Below, in pieces: positions 34,261 to 45,839 of a stretch of 64,000 bases of DNA. A program made the translations under genes and the position numbers. Where the stretch lies: NCBI GenBank assembly GCA_036426205.1, contig CM071571.1, forward strand, positions 109,589,257-109,653,256, given 5' to 3'. Source of the stretch: Ascaphus truei. Its lineage: Eukaryota; Chordata; Amphibia; Anura; Ascaphidae. The notes under the pieces were generated by a model. The model did not search any database. It was given only the letters and a program-made list of their open reading frames with translations, and was not told the DNA's origin. Each line of letters begins with the position of its first letter. The stretch's first letter is position 1.

Positions 34261-34532
34261 CTGGTTTCCCCACCGCATCACACAGCACATTATTTATTAC
34301 ATTAATTGCATATATTTGGTACCAGTACAGGCAAACCAATGACAATGGAAATGATGGCCTAAAGTCTTTCACTAGGTTATGCTCTCAGTTAAGGAAACAA
34401 CTTACTATATGTAACAAGTACAGTTATAAAGGTCTTTCAAAATCATTTTAATTGAAAACGCAAAACTGAACAAATTCACATACATTATACAAAGTGGTGG
34501 GTACCCAAAAACAATACTATTTATTAGCACTG
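34261..34532. other. AT-rich spacer
   Basis: Nothing I can assign between the GC-rich block and the following SINE/L2-type tail. Confidence 0.4.
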
Positions 34533-34690
34533 TATTGTATGTATTTATTTATATAGCGCCAAAAGTGTACTCAGCGCTTCACAAAGAATACAGCACAGGG
34601 AATTATAATTATACAATAAGTGCAGCAAAATCAGACAATAGGAAAGGAAATCCCTGCCCCGAAGAGCATACAATCTAAGAGGTTTAATGG
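34533..34690 (-). repeat. SINE/L2-type tail, antisense
   Basis: On the minus strand it reads ttgtatgctcttcggggcag then tgtgaagcgctgagtacac and ggcgctatataaataaat: the standard 3' end of amphibian L2-tailed SINEs and LINEs. Confidence 0.65.
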
Positions 34691-35315
34691 GAAAGTTACA
34701 GAGACAGTAGGTGAGGGAGTATTAAGTACTGTCTTTTCTTCTTAACATAATGTAAGTAATCCACATTCATCGGAATCAATACAGCATAGCGACTGCAATG
34801 GAACTGGCAATTATGTCTGAAATGCTAACATTTTAAGTTACATTATTTGCTTTAAAAAAAAAAGTTTCTGGTATTAATAACATTTGTTCAAATATTTTAT
34901 TAATAATGTAAGTGTTCGGCCAGCTTGAAAACTGTTCTTTCTAAACAAATGGCCCTGTCTATTAATCTTTAATGCGATAAGCATCAGTGTGCCAGTTGCT
35001 TAGCAAAGACTACTAACTCAGCCAAGATCATTTTACTAATCATGTAAAATTTATCCTTCTACCTTACCATCTTTCAGTGGCAAAATAACGAAGAGCAAAA
35101 TAAAAATAAAGTTTTCAGTGTTCCTGTTATAAAACACATTTATAATTATTTTTCTCACTAAAATGGTTCTCACTAAAACGGTGTTAATATCTATGGAAGA
35201 TTGTTTATTATAATGTATTTTTTCTTTTATTGTTGAATTCTTTTTTATTCTACATTTCTATTGTTCCTGTTAAACTAAAGCACCAGGTTAAAATTCACAT
35301 TAATTCCTGAGTATT
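34691..35315. other. AT-rich spacer before the 43-bp array
   Basis: No exon or repeat signal recognised. Confidence 0.4.
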
Positions 35316-38300
35316 CACAGCCCCTCACAAGAACCCTTATTCAGTAGCTGCGAGTCACCACAGCCCCTCACAAGAACCCTTATTCAGTAGCTGCGAGTCA
35401 CCACAGCCCCTCACAAGAAACCCGTATTCAGTAGCCTGCGAAGCACCACAGCACCTACAAGAACCCTATTCAGTAGCTGCGAGTCACCAAGCCCTCACAA
35501 GAACCCTTATTCAGTAAGCTGCGAGTCACACAGCCCACCTCACAAGAAACCTTATTCAGTAGCTGCGAGTCACCCACAGCCCTCACAAGAACCCGTATTC
35601 AGTAAGCTGCAGTCACCACAGCCCCTCACAAGAACCCTTACTTCAGTAGCTGCGATCACCACAGCCCCCTACAAGAACCCTTATTCATAGCTGCGCAGTC
35701 ATACAGACCAGCCCCTCACAAAGAAACCCTTATTCAGTAGCTGCGACGGTCCCCACACCCCTCACAGAAACCCTGATTCGTATAGCTGCGAGTCACCACA
35801 GCCCCTCACAAGAACCCTTATTCAGTAGCATGCGAGTCACCACAAGCCCCTCACAAGAACCCTTATTCAGTAGCTGCGAGTCCAACCACACCCCCTCACA
35901 AGAACCCTTATTCAGTAGCTGCGAGTCACCACAGCAACCCCAAGAACACTGTATTCCAGTAAGCTGCGAGATGACCACAGCCTGCACAGAGAACCTTATT
36001 CAGTATGATCTGCGAGTTCACCACACAGCCCCTCACAAGCCTACAAAACCCTAATTCAGCTAGTTGCCGAGTCACCACAGCCCTCCAAAGAACCCTTATG
36101 TAGGAGCTGTAGTCACACCGCCCCTCACAAGAAGCCCTTAGTCAGTAGCTGCGAGTCAGCCAGCCCTCACAAGAACCCTGATTCCAGGTAGCTCGAGTCA
36201 CCAAGCCCCCTCACAAGTACCCTTATTCAGTAGCTGCGAGTCACCACAGCCCCTCACAAGAACCTTTATTCAGTAGCTGCGAGTCACCACAGCCCCTCAC
36301 AAGAACCCTTATTCAGTAAGCTGCGAGTCACCACAGCCCCTCACAAGAACCCTTATTCAGTAGCTTGCGAGTCACCCACAGCCCCGGACAATGAACACTA
36401 CTTTATTCAGTTAGATGGCAGTTTGGACCAACAGCCCTCACAAGACCCTATTCTCAGTAAGCTGCGAGTCACCACGCCCTCACAAGAGAACCCTATGCAT
36501 TCCGTAGTCACTGCTCGCCTCCAGAGGGTCACCACAGCCCCTCACAATGAACCCTTATTCGAGTAGCTGCGATACACCACAGCACCCTCACAAGAACCCT
36601 TATTAGATAGCTGCGCGTCACCACAAGCCCACTCACAAGAACCTCCCTATCAGTAGCTGCGTACAAAACGCAGCTACAAACTATTCGACAGTCACACAGC
36701 TCACAAGAACTTATTCATTAGCTGCTGGAGTCACCACAGCCGCCCAAGACCATATCATCGACGTGATCCCACAAGCTCAAAGAACCCTTATTCAGTAGTC
36801 TGCGAGCAGCCCTCACAGAGCCCTTTCAATAAGAACCCTTATTCAGTAAGCTGCGAGTCACCACAGCCCTCACCAAGAACCCTTATTCAGTACTGCGAGT
36901 CACCCACGAGCCCCTCACAAGAACCTTATTAGAGTAGCTGGATGTCACCACAGCCCCTCACAAGACACCCTATTCAGTAGCTGCGAGTCAACAGCCCCTC
37001 ACAAGAGCCTATAAGAGCTGGATCACCACATCCAAGAACCCTATTCAGTAGCTGCGGTACGCCAGCCCTCACAAGACCTTATTCAGTAGCTGCGAGTCCA
37101 CACAGCGCCCCTCACAAGAACCCTTAGTCAGTAGCTGCGAGTCACCACAACATCCAAGAACCTTATTCAGTAGCTGCGAGTCACCACAGCCCCTCACAAG
37201 AACCCTTATATCAGTAGCTGCGAGTCACCACCACCCCCTCACAAGAACCTTATTCAGTAGCTGCGAGTCACCACAGCCCCTCACAAGAACCCTTATTCAG
37301 TAGCTGTGAGTTACCACAGCCCTCACAAGAACCCTTATCAGTAGCTGCAAGCATGACCACAGCCGCTCACAGAGCCCTTATTCAGTAGCTGCGACTCACC
37401 ACACAGGCCCCTCCAGCCTCAAAAACCCTTATTCAGTAGTCTGCGAGTCACCCACAGCCCTCCAAAGAACCCTTATAGAAGTGCGTAGTCCAACAGCCCC
37501 CTCACAAGAACCCTTATTCAGTAAGGCTGCGAGTCACACAGCCCTCAAAGAACCCATTGTCAGGTAAGCTGGAGTCACCAAGCCCCATCATAACCGATCA
37601 GAGCTCCGTCAAAGCTCCAAGCCCTAGATGCTGGCGAGTCACCACAGCTCCCGTCACAAGAACCCTATTCAGTAAGCAATGCGAGTCACACAGCCCCTCA
37701 CAAGAACGTTCAAGCTAGTCCCATCCCCCTACAAGAACCTATTAGGTATACGAGCAAGCTCAAACCTCAGAGCTGGCGATCACGAGCCCTAACCGAACGA
37801 TAGTACGTACAACCCCTCGCCTATCAGTAGCTGCGAGTACCCACCAACAGCCCCTCACAAGAACCCTTATTCAGTAAGGCGCGAGTCAACCACAGCCCCT
37901 CACAGAGACCCTTATTCAGTAAGCTGGAGTCACCACAGCCCCTCACGGAGACCCTTTCAGTAGTGCGAGGATGCACAAGCCCCTCACAAGAACCCTTTTC
38001 TAGTGTCTGAGATAACTACGCCCTCACAAGAACCCATTCAGTAAGCTGCGAGTCAACCACACACCCCTCCAGACGAACCCTATTCAGTAGAAGCTGCGAG
38101 TCACCACAGCCCCTCACAAGATCCCCTTATTCAGTAGTGCGAGTCACCACAGCCCCTCACACGAACCCTTATTCGTAGTGAGTGAGTCACCACCGCCCCT
38201 CACACAAGAACCCGATTCCAGTAGTGAGATACCACAGCCCCTCACAAAGACCGTATTCAGTCAAGCTCGAGTCACCACAGCCCCTCACAAAGAACCCGAT

Positions 38301-41080
38301 TCAGTAGAGCGGAGTCACCACAGCCCCACAAGACCCTTAAGTTCAGTAGCTGTGGCGAGTCACACAGCACCCTCAACAGAACCCTTTTTCAGTCAGCTGC
38401 GATTACACCACAGACCACGCTCCAAGAACCCGTATTCATAAGTCTGCGAGTACCACAGCCCACCACAAGAACCCTTATTCATTGAGCTAGCGAGTCACGC
38501 ATGCCCCTCACAAGAACCTATTTATAGCGCTCACCAGCCTCAAACCGTCGTAGCTGCGAGTCACCACAGCCCTCACACCGTCTACAGTCACACAGCCCTA
38601 AGACAACTATTCAGTAGCTGCGAGTAACCACAGCCCCTCACAAGAACTATCAGTACTTGTCACCACTAAAACCTATCAGTAGCTGCGAGTCACCGCAGCC
38701 CACAAGAACCCTCAGTCGCGAGCCAAGGCTAAACCCTTATTAGTATGCTGAGCCCTCGCAGAACCCCTTAGTCGTGCGCGAGTCACCACAGCCCCCACAA
38801 GAACCCTTATAAGTATCTGCGAGTCACACAGCCCCTCAAGGGAACCCTATTCTACTCGAGCAAAACGCCCTCACAAGTGATAGTAACTCTGAGTCCCACC
38901 CCTCACAGAACCCTTATTTCAGTAGTGCGAGTCATCAGCTCCCACAAGACCCCTATACAAGGTGAGTCACCCATCCCCAACCTATTCAGTAGCGCGAGTC
39001 ACACAGCCCTCACAAGAACCCTATTCAGTAGCTGCGAGTTCACCACAGGCCCCTCACAAGAACTCCTTATTCAGTTAAGCGGCGAGTCACCACGTCCCCT
39101 CACAAGGAAACCCTTATCAATAAGCTGCGAGTCACCCAACAGCCCCCTCACAAGAACCCTTATTCGCTTAGCTGCGATCACCACAGCCCCTCACAAGGAA
39201 CCCTTATCAGTAGCTGGCGATCACCACAGCCCCTACAAGAACCCTTATTCTAAGTTGGACAAATCACAGCCGATCAAGCGCGAGTCACCACAGCCCCTCA
39301 CAAGATCCTATTCAGTAGGTCGAGTCCACCAGCCTCAGATCGAGCTCATCACCACAGCCCCTCAACAAGAACCCTTATTTCAGTAGCGCGATTCACAGCC
39401 CTCACAAAACCCTTATTCCTAGCTGCGAGTCACCACAAGCCCCTCACAAGAACCCTTATTCAGTACGTCGAGTCTACACACAGCCCTCACAAGAACCCTT
39501 ATTCGTAGCTGCGAGTTACCAGCAGCCCCTCACAAGAACCCCTTATTCAAAGAATAGACTGCGAGTCACCAACTCCAATAACCCTTATCGTATAGGAACA
39601 CCCAAGCTGCACTTATCATAGCGGCGAGTCACCGCACACCCCTCACAAGAACCCTTATTCATAGTCGTGGAGTCACCACAGCACCTCGCACAAGAACCGC
39701 TTATTCAGTAGCTGCGAGCAGCCACAGCCCCTCACAAGAACCCTATGATATGGCTATCAGCCCCCGAACCGTCAGAGGGTGCGAGTCACCACAGCCCCTC
39801 ACAAGAACCCATAAGAACGTTGCTAAGTGATTACCACAGCCGCTCACAAGAAACCCGTATATCAGTAGCCTGGAAGTCACCACAGCAACCCTAACAAGAA
39901 CCTTATTGCAGTCAGCTGCGAGTCACCAAAGCCCCTCACAAGAACCACCAACCCGTATTCAGTAAGCTGCGAGTCACACAGGCCCCATTTCACAATACCC
40001 TTATTCTAACTGCGAGTCACCACAGTCCCCCACAAGAACCCCTATTTCAGTAGCTGCAAGTCACCACAGCACCCACCAAGACACCCGATACTTCAGTAGC
40101 TGCGAGTACCAACCACAGCCCTACAAGAACCCTTATTCAGTAGCTGGATCAACAGACCAGCCCCTCACAAAGAACCTTATTCAGTACTGCGAGTCACCAC
40201 AGCCCCACTCAAGAAACCCTGATTCGTAATAAGCTGCGAGTACCACCACAGCCCCGTCGAACCAAGAAACCATTTATTCATAGCATGCGAGTCCCACACC
40301 CCACAAGACCTCGATGGTCACACCCACAAGAACCCTTATCAGTAGCTGCGAGTCACGACAGGCCCCAAGACCCTTATCCCACCGGTCCCAGCTCACAAGA
40401 ACCCCTTATTCATGAGCTAGCGCACCACAGCACCCTCAAGAACCTGATTCAGTAAGCTCGCGTAGATAACCACGCACCCTGCACAAGACACCTTATTCAG
40501 TATGATTGCGAGTACCTCACAGCCCCTCACAAGGAACCATATTAGCAGCTGCGAGGTCACCGCAGCCCCTCACAAAGAACCCTTATCGTACTGCGGAGTC
40601 AGCCAGCCCCTCGACACAGAACCCTAGTCAGTAAGCTGCGAGTCACACCACCCTCACAAGAAGCCCTTGATTACCGTAAGCTCGAGTCACCCACAGCCCC
40701 TCACACCAGAACCTTATTCGAGTAGCTGCGGTCACACCACAGCCCCTCACAATGAACCCCTATTCAGTAGCTGCGAGTCAGCCACAGCCCCTCCACAAGA
40801 ACCCAGTATTTCGAGTAGCTGCAGAGTACCACAGCCACTCACTAAGAACCCTTATTCAGTAAGCTGGAGTCCCCCCCCCCCCCCCCCCTCCCCCCCCCAC
40901 CCCACAGCCCTCCACACGGAAGAACCATTATTCAGTAGCTGCGAGTCACCACAGCCCCTCACAAGAACCCTTATTCAGTAGCTGCGAGTCACCACAGCCC
41001 CTCACAAGATCCCTTATTCAGTAGCTGCGAGTCACCACAGCCCCTCACAAGAACCCTTATTCAGTAAGCTGCGAGTCACC
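35316..41080. repeat. 43-bp minisatellite array (5.8 kb, about 130 copies)
   Basis: The unit reads cacagcccctcacaagaac then ccttattcagtagctgcgag then tcac, with spacing of exactly 43 bp where copies are clean (first copies at 35318 and 35361). Clean runs occur at the left edge (35316-35420), near 36220-36370 and at the right edge (40930-41080). The interior is full of one- to three-base deletions and insertions, and there is a poly-C slip at 40872-40890. 43 is not divisible by three, so long frames in it (38178-38441, 38877-39386) depend on indels and are not genes. Confidence 0.95.
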
Positions 41081-41430
41081 GCTCCCGCGGTGTCGCACGG
41101 AAAGTCTCACTGAAGTCGACGGGGCTTTCCATGCGATACCACAGGATCCGCTTTATTGGAGCTTACAAAAAAGGGCCCAATGCGGGTTACATGTATCTTG
41201 TTTTAGTAGAAATGCAAATTCAATTCAGCTTCTGTAATAGTAGTTATTCCTGCTCCATTTGGTTTGTTAATAAATTTTAAATCCTATCACAATACTATCA
41301 TGTAATCATCTGATGGAAGATCTCTGCAAGCACACATAAGATTGAGATACTGTATATTTTGAGTAATACATACATTTGTGAAATAGTATGGGATTTAATA
41401 ATTCACAAAAAGAGAAGCAGGATTAGGGCA
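41081..41430. other. Spacer right of the 43-bp array
   Basis: Begins with a small hairpin (cgcacggaaag...ctttccatgcg, 41092-41135), followed by AT-rich sequence with no assignment. Confidence 0.45.
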
Positions 41431-41960
41431 TCATGCAGTAAGCGGCGGAAAGGCACTTCTCGCCCGTTTCCCGCCAAAAAAGCATACCCCTATTCAGTAA
41501 GGGGTGAGAAAGTGGCGAGAATAAAAAAAACGCCAGTTTTGTTGGCGGTTTTTTTTCCCGCCAGTGGCGAGGCGAGAATGCACTTTCCGCCTAAAATAGA
41601 CACATTTTCCGCCACACTGTATTCTAGTAGTGGTGAGTAGCTTAGCGACACTATTCGCCACTCCAGAATGGCGTTTTTATGGCGAATCCAGCACGGCAAA
41701 AAAAGTTGGCAAGTTGATGGTGAGAGGCTGCTGATGAGTGGCGGATCGGCACTTAGAAAAAATTCTGGCCTTTTTCCTGGCTGCTGCACGGCATCCTTCC
41801 CGCGAGCAGACACTGAGAGCACACACACACACACACCGGCTGGCGTGTGCAGCGCCTCCTCTGCAGACCCGTTCCGATGCAGTAGCTGTTTGAGCAGCAG
41901 AGAGGGGATACTCTCTAAGTTATCCACCGCTTGTTACCATCTTTCGTCCGGTGAGTGGGC
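41431..41960. mobile_element. Fragment of a GGCGAG-type TIR element
   Basis: Starts tcatgcagtaagcggcgg, very like the ends of the element at 45840-47136 (atgcagtaagcagc). It continues with repeated ggcgag/ctcgcc words, a ttggcggtt stem (41530-41555) and ctgtgtgctctc-type sequence. No right terminus found, so the copy is probably truncated. Confidence 0.45.
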
Positions 41961-43164
41961 AGTTCACCCGGTGTCGCAGTGAGGTGGTCCTAACCATTAA
42001 CCAATTGGTCATTTTATTATTCTGTTTATTTTATTATTTTTTTATTTTTCTTATGTCCACTGTCATAGTATTTGATTACATGTTTCATTAAATGTTTTTT
42101 AATAATTTTCACCTTGATCTCAGCTGTTAGTTTTTAGTCTTGTATGTTGTTCGTCCTATATATCCACAGTATTACGCTATGTTTTGTATTTTTGTCTTCT
42201 TCTTTTTCAAGTACAACTCATCTATCCTGAGCCTCACCTTGGCCCTGCATTTGGTGTGATATATCCTTTATCATTTTGGCGCCTGTAATACACCTGTTTC
42301 ACTATGTCTATACATTTGCACTGATTTGTCTAAACCCTTGACTCCTGGGCTATATTGCCCCCATTGGACTATTCTGGGAATTAGAAGCACCATACGGAGA
42401 TTTATTTCTCATCCTTTGCTAATTAAAAAGAGAAACCTCTGACGCGTTTCTCGCATCTCTCAACACCCCTTTGGTTTTTAGCACTTGTGCCACCTCCTTC
42501 GAGAAACCTTACAACCTATTTTTTTTACTTAATTGCCTGACACAGTGATATGTTGCTTTTTGATATTGTGCTTTTAATTTTTTTTTTGTCCACTTTTTTC
42601 TCTACCTACTGTAAGCTGCCACCCCACCCTAATAAATGATTCTTGTTTATGCATTTTACCATTATTCCAAAGGCAAACCTCCTAAAGCCCCAAATATTTT
42701 TAACATGATGAAATCTGAAGAAGATGGGGAGGGTAATGTGATCACAGAATTCGTCTTTAGTAAATGAGAGATTTCCTTCATATTCAAATATGTTTTAACT
42801 GTGCATTAAAGAACATTTACAACATTGGCCAGAGTAGAAATATAGAAATGTAAGATGTGGAAAGAACCAATTAAATTAAGGCATTTTCATTATTTAAGGC
42901 TGCAGATGCAAAAGTAGACAACAATTACCTATTTACTGTTGCAAGGTTGTTTAAACGGCTGAAAAGAACATAACCATGAAAAAGTAGACGGGGAGGAAAC
43001 AGCTATAGATAAGAATTATCATTGAGAAACGTGGGGCAAAAACTATACATAACTATAAATTTCACAGGGAAAGTAAAATGAAGCCAAATATGCTTCAATA
43101 TCTGGGTCATTTCTAAATTTGGTAATTTTTACAGTATGGTCACATTCATGACTATTTATCTATA
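41961..43164. other. Unassigned intronic sequence
   Basis: T-rich then A-rich sequence. Around 42420-42500 gagaaacctctgacgcgtttctc forms a small stem. No gene or clear repeat boundaries. Confidence 0.4.
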
Positions 43165-44170
43165 TCTATATATATATAAACCTCAAAATCTGTTTGTCTG
43201 TGGGTTTGTGCGCGCTCCCATTGGCTGACCTTTGGGGAGGGGCTTGGCTCTCGTTGGCTGACTACAGGGCCAGCCTTGGCACTCATTGGCTCTCGCAGAG
43301 GCGGGGTGACATCACGTCCCTCCCTCCCATCTGCTCCGACAGTGACACGCTGCCGAGCAACCCAAGCGCCCGCCCCCCCAGTGAGCCACTGCCGAGCAAA
43401 CAACAGTGAGCTGCCAAGCAACCCTCCCGCCCGCCAAACAAGGGGTACACCAGGGGACTCAGGGAGGATAGGAGCTGTGAATGGGTAGGGACCGGAGCTG
43501 TGAACAGGGGGGAGACCGGAGGGAGTCGCCATTCAACCCTCCCACCCACCCCCATAGTGGGCCGCCACTAAGCAACCCACCCGCCCCCCAGTGATTTACC
43601 TGCCAACAACCACCCCGCCCCCCCTGAACCACCGCCGAGCAACTTGCCCCCTATTGAGCCGCCACAAAGCAAAGCCCCCCAGTGAGCCGCCACCGAGCAA
43701 CTCTCCCGCCCGCCCCAACAGTGAGCCGCCGAGCAACCGTCCCGACCAATGGGGGAGAGAGTAAGGGGTACTCCAGGGAACTCGGGGGGGGGGGGGGGGG
43801 GGGCGACCAGAGCTGTGAACTGGGGGGGACCGGAGCTGTGAACGGGGGGGACCGTACCTATTAACGTGGTGGGGATCAGAGCTGTGAACAGGGGGGGGAA
43901 TGGATCCATGTGAAGGGGACGGGATTGATGTGAATGGGGAGAGAGAGAGGGGAAGGGGGAGAGAGGGGAAGGGAGAGAGAGAGAGGGGAATGGGGACAGA
44001 GAGAGAGCGGGAGCAGAGTGAAGGGGGGAGCGGAGAGAGAGGAGGAGTGAAGAGAGAGGGGGAGTGGAGAGAGGCGGGAGCGGAGAGAGAGGGGAGCGGA
44101 GAGGGGGGGAGCAGATATTTATAAACATATAAAACATGAAATCCTGGGCAACGCCGGGAATATAAACTAA
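43165..44170 (+). mobile_element. Non-autonomous Helitron
   Basis: Starts TCTATATATATATAAACC, followed by ctgtttgtctgtgggtttgt, the typical Helitron 5' end. It ends with a short GC hairpin (cctgggcaacgccggg, 44143-44158), then ataaaCTAA, matching the CTRR 3' terminus about 10 bp after the hairpin. It is inserted between A and T (A before TC, T after CTAA), with no target duplication and no terminal inverted repeat. About 1.0 kb with no Rep/helicase. The interior is GC-rich (repeated gagccgcc/gccgagcaac), then a 230-bp GA-rich purine tract. Confidence 0.75.
43780..44115. repeat. Poly-G and GA-rich purine tract inside the Helitron
   Basis: A run of about 18 G (43784-43802), ggggggaccggagctgtgaac units, then gagagagaggggaaggg-type sequence to 44110. 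Nearly all purine on this strand. Long minus-strand frames here are low-complexity artefacts. Confidence 0.85.
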
Positions 44171-44184
44171 TCTAAGATAAAGAA

Positions 44185-44642
44185 TTGGCAAAAAAAAGCA
44201 CACTGAGTAGCTAGTAAATTTATTATTAAAAAACCCCCATGGGTATTACATATACATTGATACCAATGATAGGCAAAAACACAAAATGCACAATAAAGAT
44301 GAAACACACAGAGGTCACGTGAGACTGCTCTGTGGATCTTCAGCTATGAGAGTTGGCGTCCGTGAGAGTGATTGTTTTCGTACAGCGCGAGTGAGCAGAT
44401 CGGGTCCGGACCCGTAAGTACTACTGCATCCAGCTTATTACTGGAGCTCTGCGGCTCCACTTTCTATTTTTAGAGCAATGGTAAGTTTAGTTTATTGTAT
44501 TTTACTATCACTTTACTGTGTGTTTCGTCGTTTTTGGGCATTTTGCTTTGTTGCCTATTATTGGTTGCAATGTATATGTAATACCCATTGTTTTTTTTTT
44601 ATTAATACATTTACTAACTACTCAGTGTGCTTTTTCTGCCAA
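44185..44642. mobile_element. MITE with about 45-bp terminal inverted repeats
   Basis: The left end ttggcaaaaaaaagcacact, then gagtagctagtaaat, pairs with the right end atttactaactactcagtg, then tgctttttctgccaa. 458 bp and non-coding. It lies directly 3' of the Helitron. Confidence 0.7.
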
Positions 44643-45120
44643 TTTTTTTCTTATTTCTGTGAGCTCCTGTAGTGGAGCTCACTCTTCTAGGGGGTTGTGG
44701 AGTCCCTTTTGGCAGACGGCAGCAAGAAGGCTTAATCGACACAGTATAACATTGTTACAGACAGCACCAGCGCGGAGCAACACTCTTTCTTTATTTATCT
44801 AAAATATTTGATTACATTGTCAACAGAAAAATGTGTTGCGATAGTTAAACTGAATAAAAATAATCACAGATAAATATATTGATCAAAATAGAGATCAAAA
44901 CATAGGAAAGGATATCCACAATATAAAAAGCTTAAATATTACTGTAAGTGAAAAACAACAACACGAATACTGTATGTGTAGCCTTCAGTCTTGTTGATAA
45001 TCAACTGCTGCGATTACTGTACGTACATTAGCTGAGGATGAGTTGTCGTAAAAGAATAATTAGAATAAAGAATTAAACAGTGAGGGATGAATCACAAAAT
45101 GTTATTTATACAAAACAAAC
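44643..45120. other. Unassigned AT-rich sequence
   Basis: No feature that I can support. Confidence 0.4.
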
Positions 45121-45330
45121 CTACTGTCTCTGTACATTCTTCCTACTTACCACTTGGATTGTAAGCTATTTGGGGCTAGGACTCCTTTTCCCTAATGTTA
45201 CTATTACCAGTATGTCTAGAGCGTTTATTCCCATTATTTGTTATATTATTATGTCACGTGTATTACTGCAGTGAAGCGCTATGTATATAGATGGCGCTAT
45301 GTAAATAAAGATATACATACATAAATACAA
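45121..45330 (+). repeat. SINE/L2-type tail
   Basis: Reads ttggattgtaagctatttgg, then a middle segment with taatgttactatta, and ends gtgaagcgctatgtatatag then gcgctatgtaaataaag. The same family (sense) recurs at 56980-57110, which shares 'taatgttactttta..tgtctaaagc' words. Confidence 0.65.
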
Positions 45331-45375
45331 ATGCAGCAGCTTAAAGATGTTGGAACTGACTTTTTCCCTTCAGTG

Positions 45376-45836
45376 CCCTATTGATAAGATCTGGCACCCT
45401 CGAGGCCATTATGAAGTACGTTGTACGTACTGCACTGTCTGGAGTGGTGCCCAAAATTGTACTCCATATTCAAGGTGTGGTCTTACTAATGCTTTATAAA
45501 GGGGCATAGTTATGTTTAGTTCCCTTCTATCTATTGTCCGTTTAATGCAAAATAAGATCTTGTTTGCCTTTACAGCTACTGGATGACTTTGGGCACTATT
45601 GCTAAGCCTGCTGTATACAAGCAGTCCTAAATCCTTCTCCATCAAGGATTCTCCTAATTTATCCCCATTTAATTTGTAAGTCACTTGTTTATTCTTGTTT
45701 CCCAAATGCATAACCATACATTTATCTTTATTAAATCGTATCTGCCATTTACCTGCCTAATTTTCCAGTCTATCCAAGTCCTTCTGGAGATAAATTACAT
45801 TCTGCTCTGATTCTACTACCTTACCCAATTTAGTGC
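45376..45836 (-). pseudogene. LINE (CR1/L2-like) reverse-transcriptase fragment
   Basis: The minus-strand frame 45409-45717 gives MVMHLGNKNKQVTYKLNGDK then EKDLGLLVYSRLSNSAQ, and KANKILFCIKRTI, then ALVRPHLEYGVQFWAP, the thumb-region blocks of CR1/L2-like ORF2 (KEMHLG.., EKDLGV, ANRILG.IKR, LVRPHLEY..Q.W.P). Upstream on the same strand are LQKDLDRLEN and KWQIRFNKDK with a stop between them. A truncated, inactive copy. Confidence 0.75.
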
Positions 45837-45839
45837 ATC

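Noticed and set aside
38178..40981. Frames of 87-169 codons in the 43-bp array
   Set aside because: The unit is not a multiple of three, and the frames exist only because of indels that probably are sequencing errors.
35316..41080. Regular spaced repeats as a possible CRISPR array
   Set aside because: Tandem units without unique spacers in a vertebrate intron.
41490..41927. 145-codon minus-strand frame
   Set aside because: It overlaps a TIR-element fragment with repeated ctcgcc words and a CA run. No recognisable protein.
43568..44203. 211-codon minus-strand frame rich in Pro, Leu and Ser
   Set aside because: Translation of the GA- and G-rich tract of the Helitron. Low complexity only.
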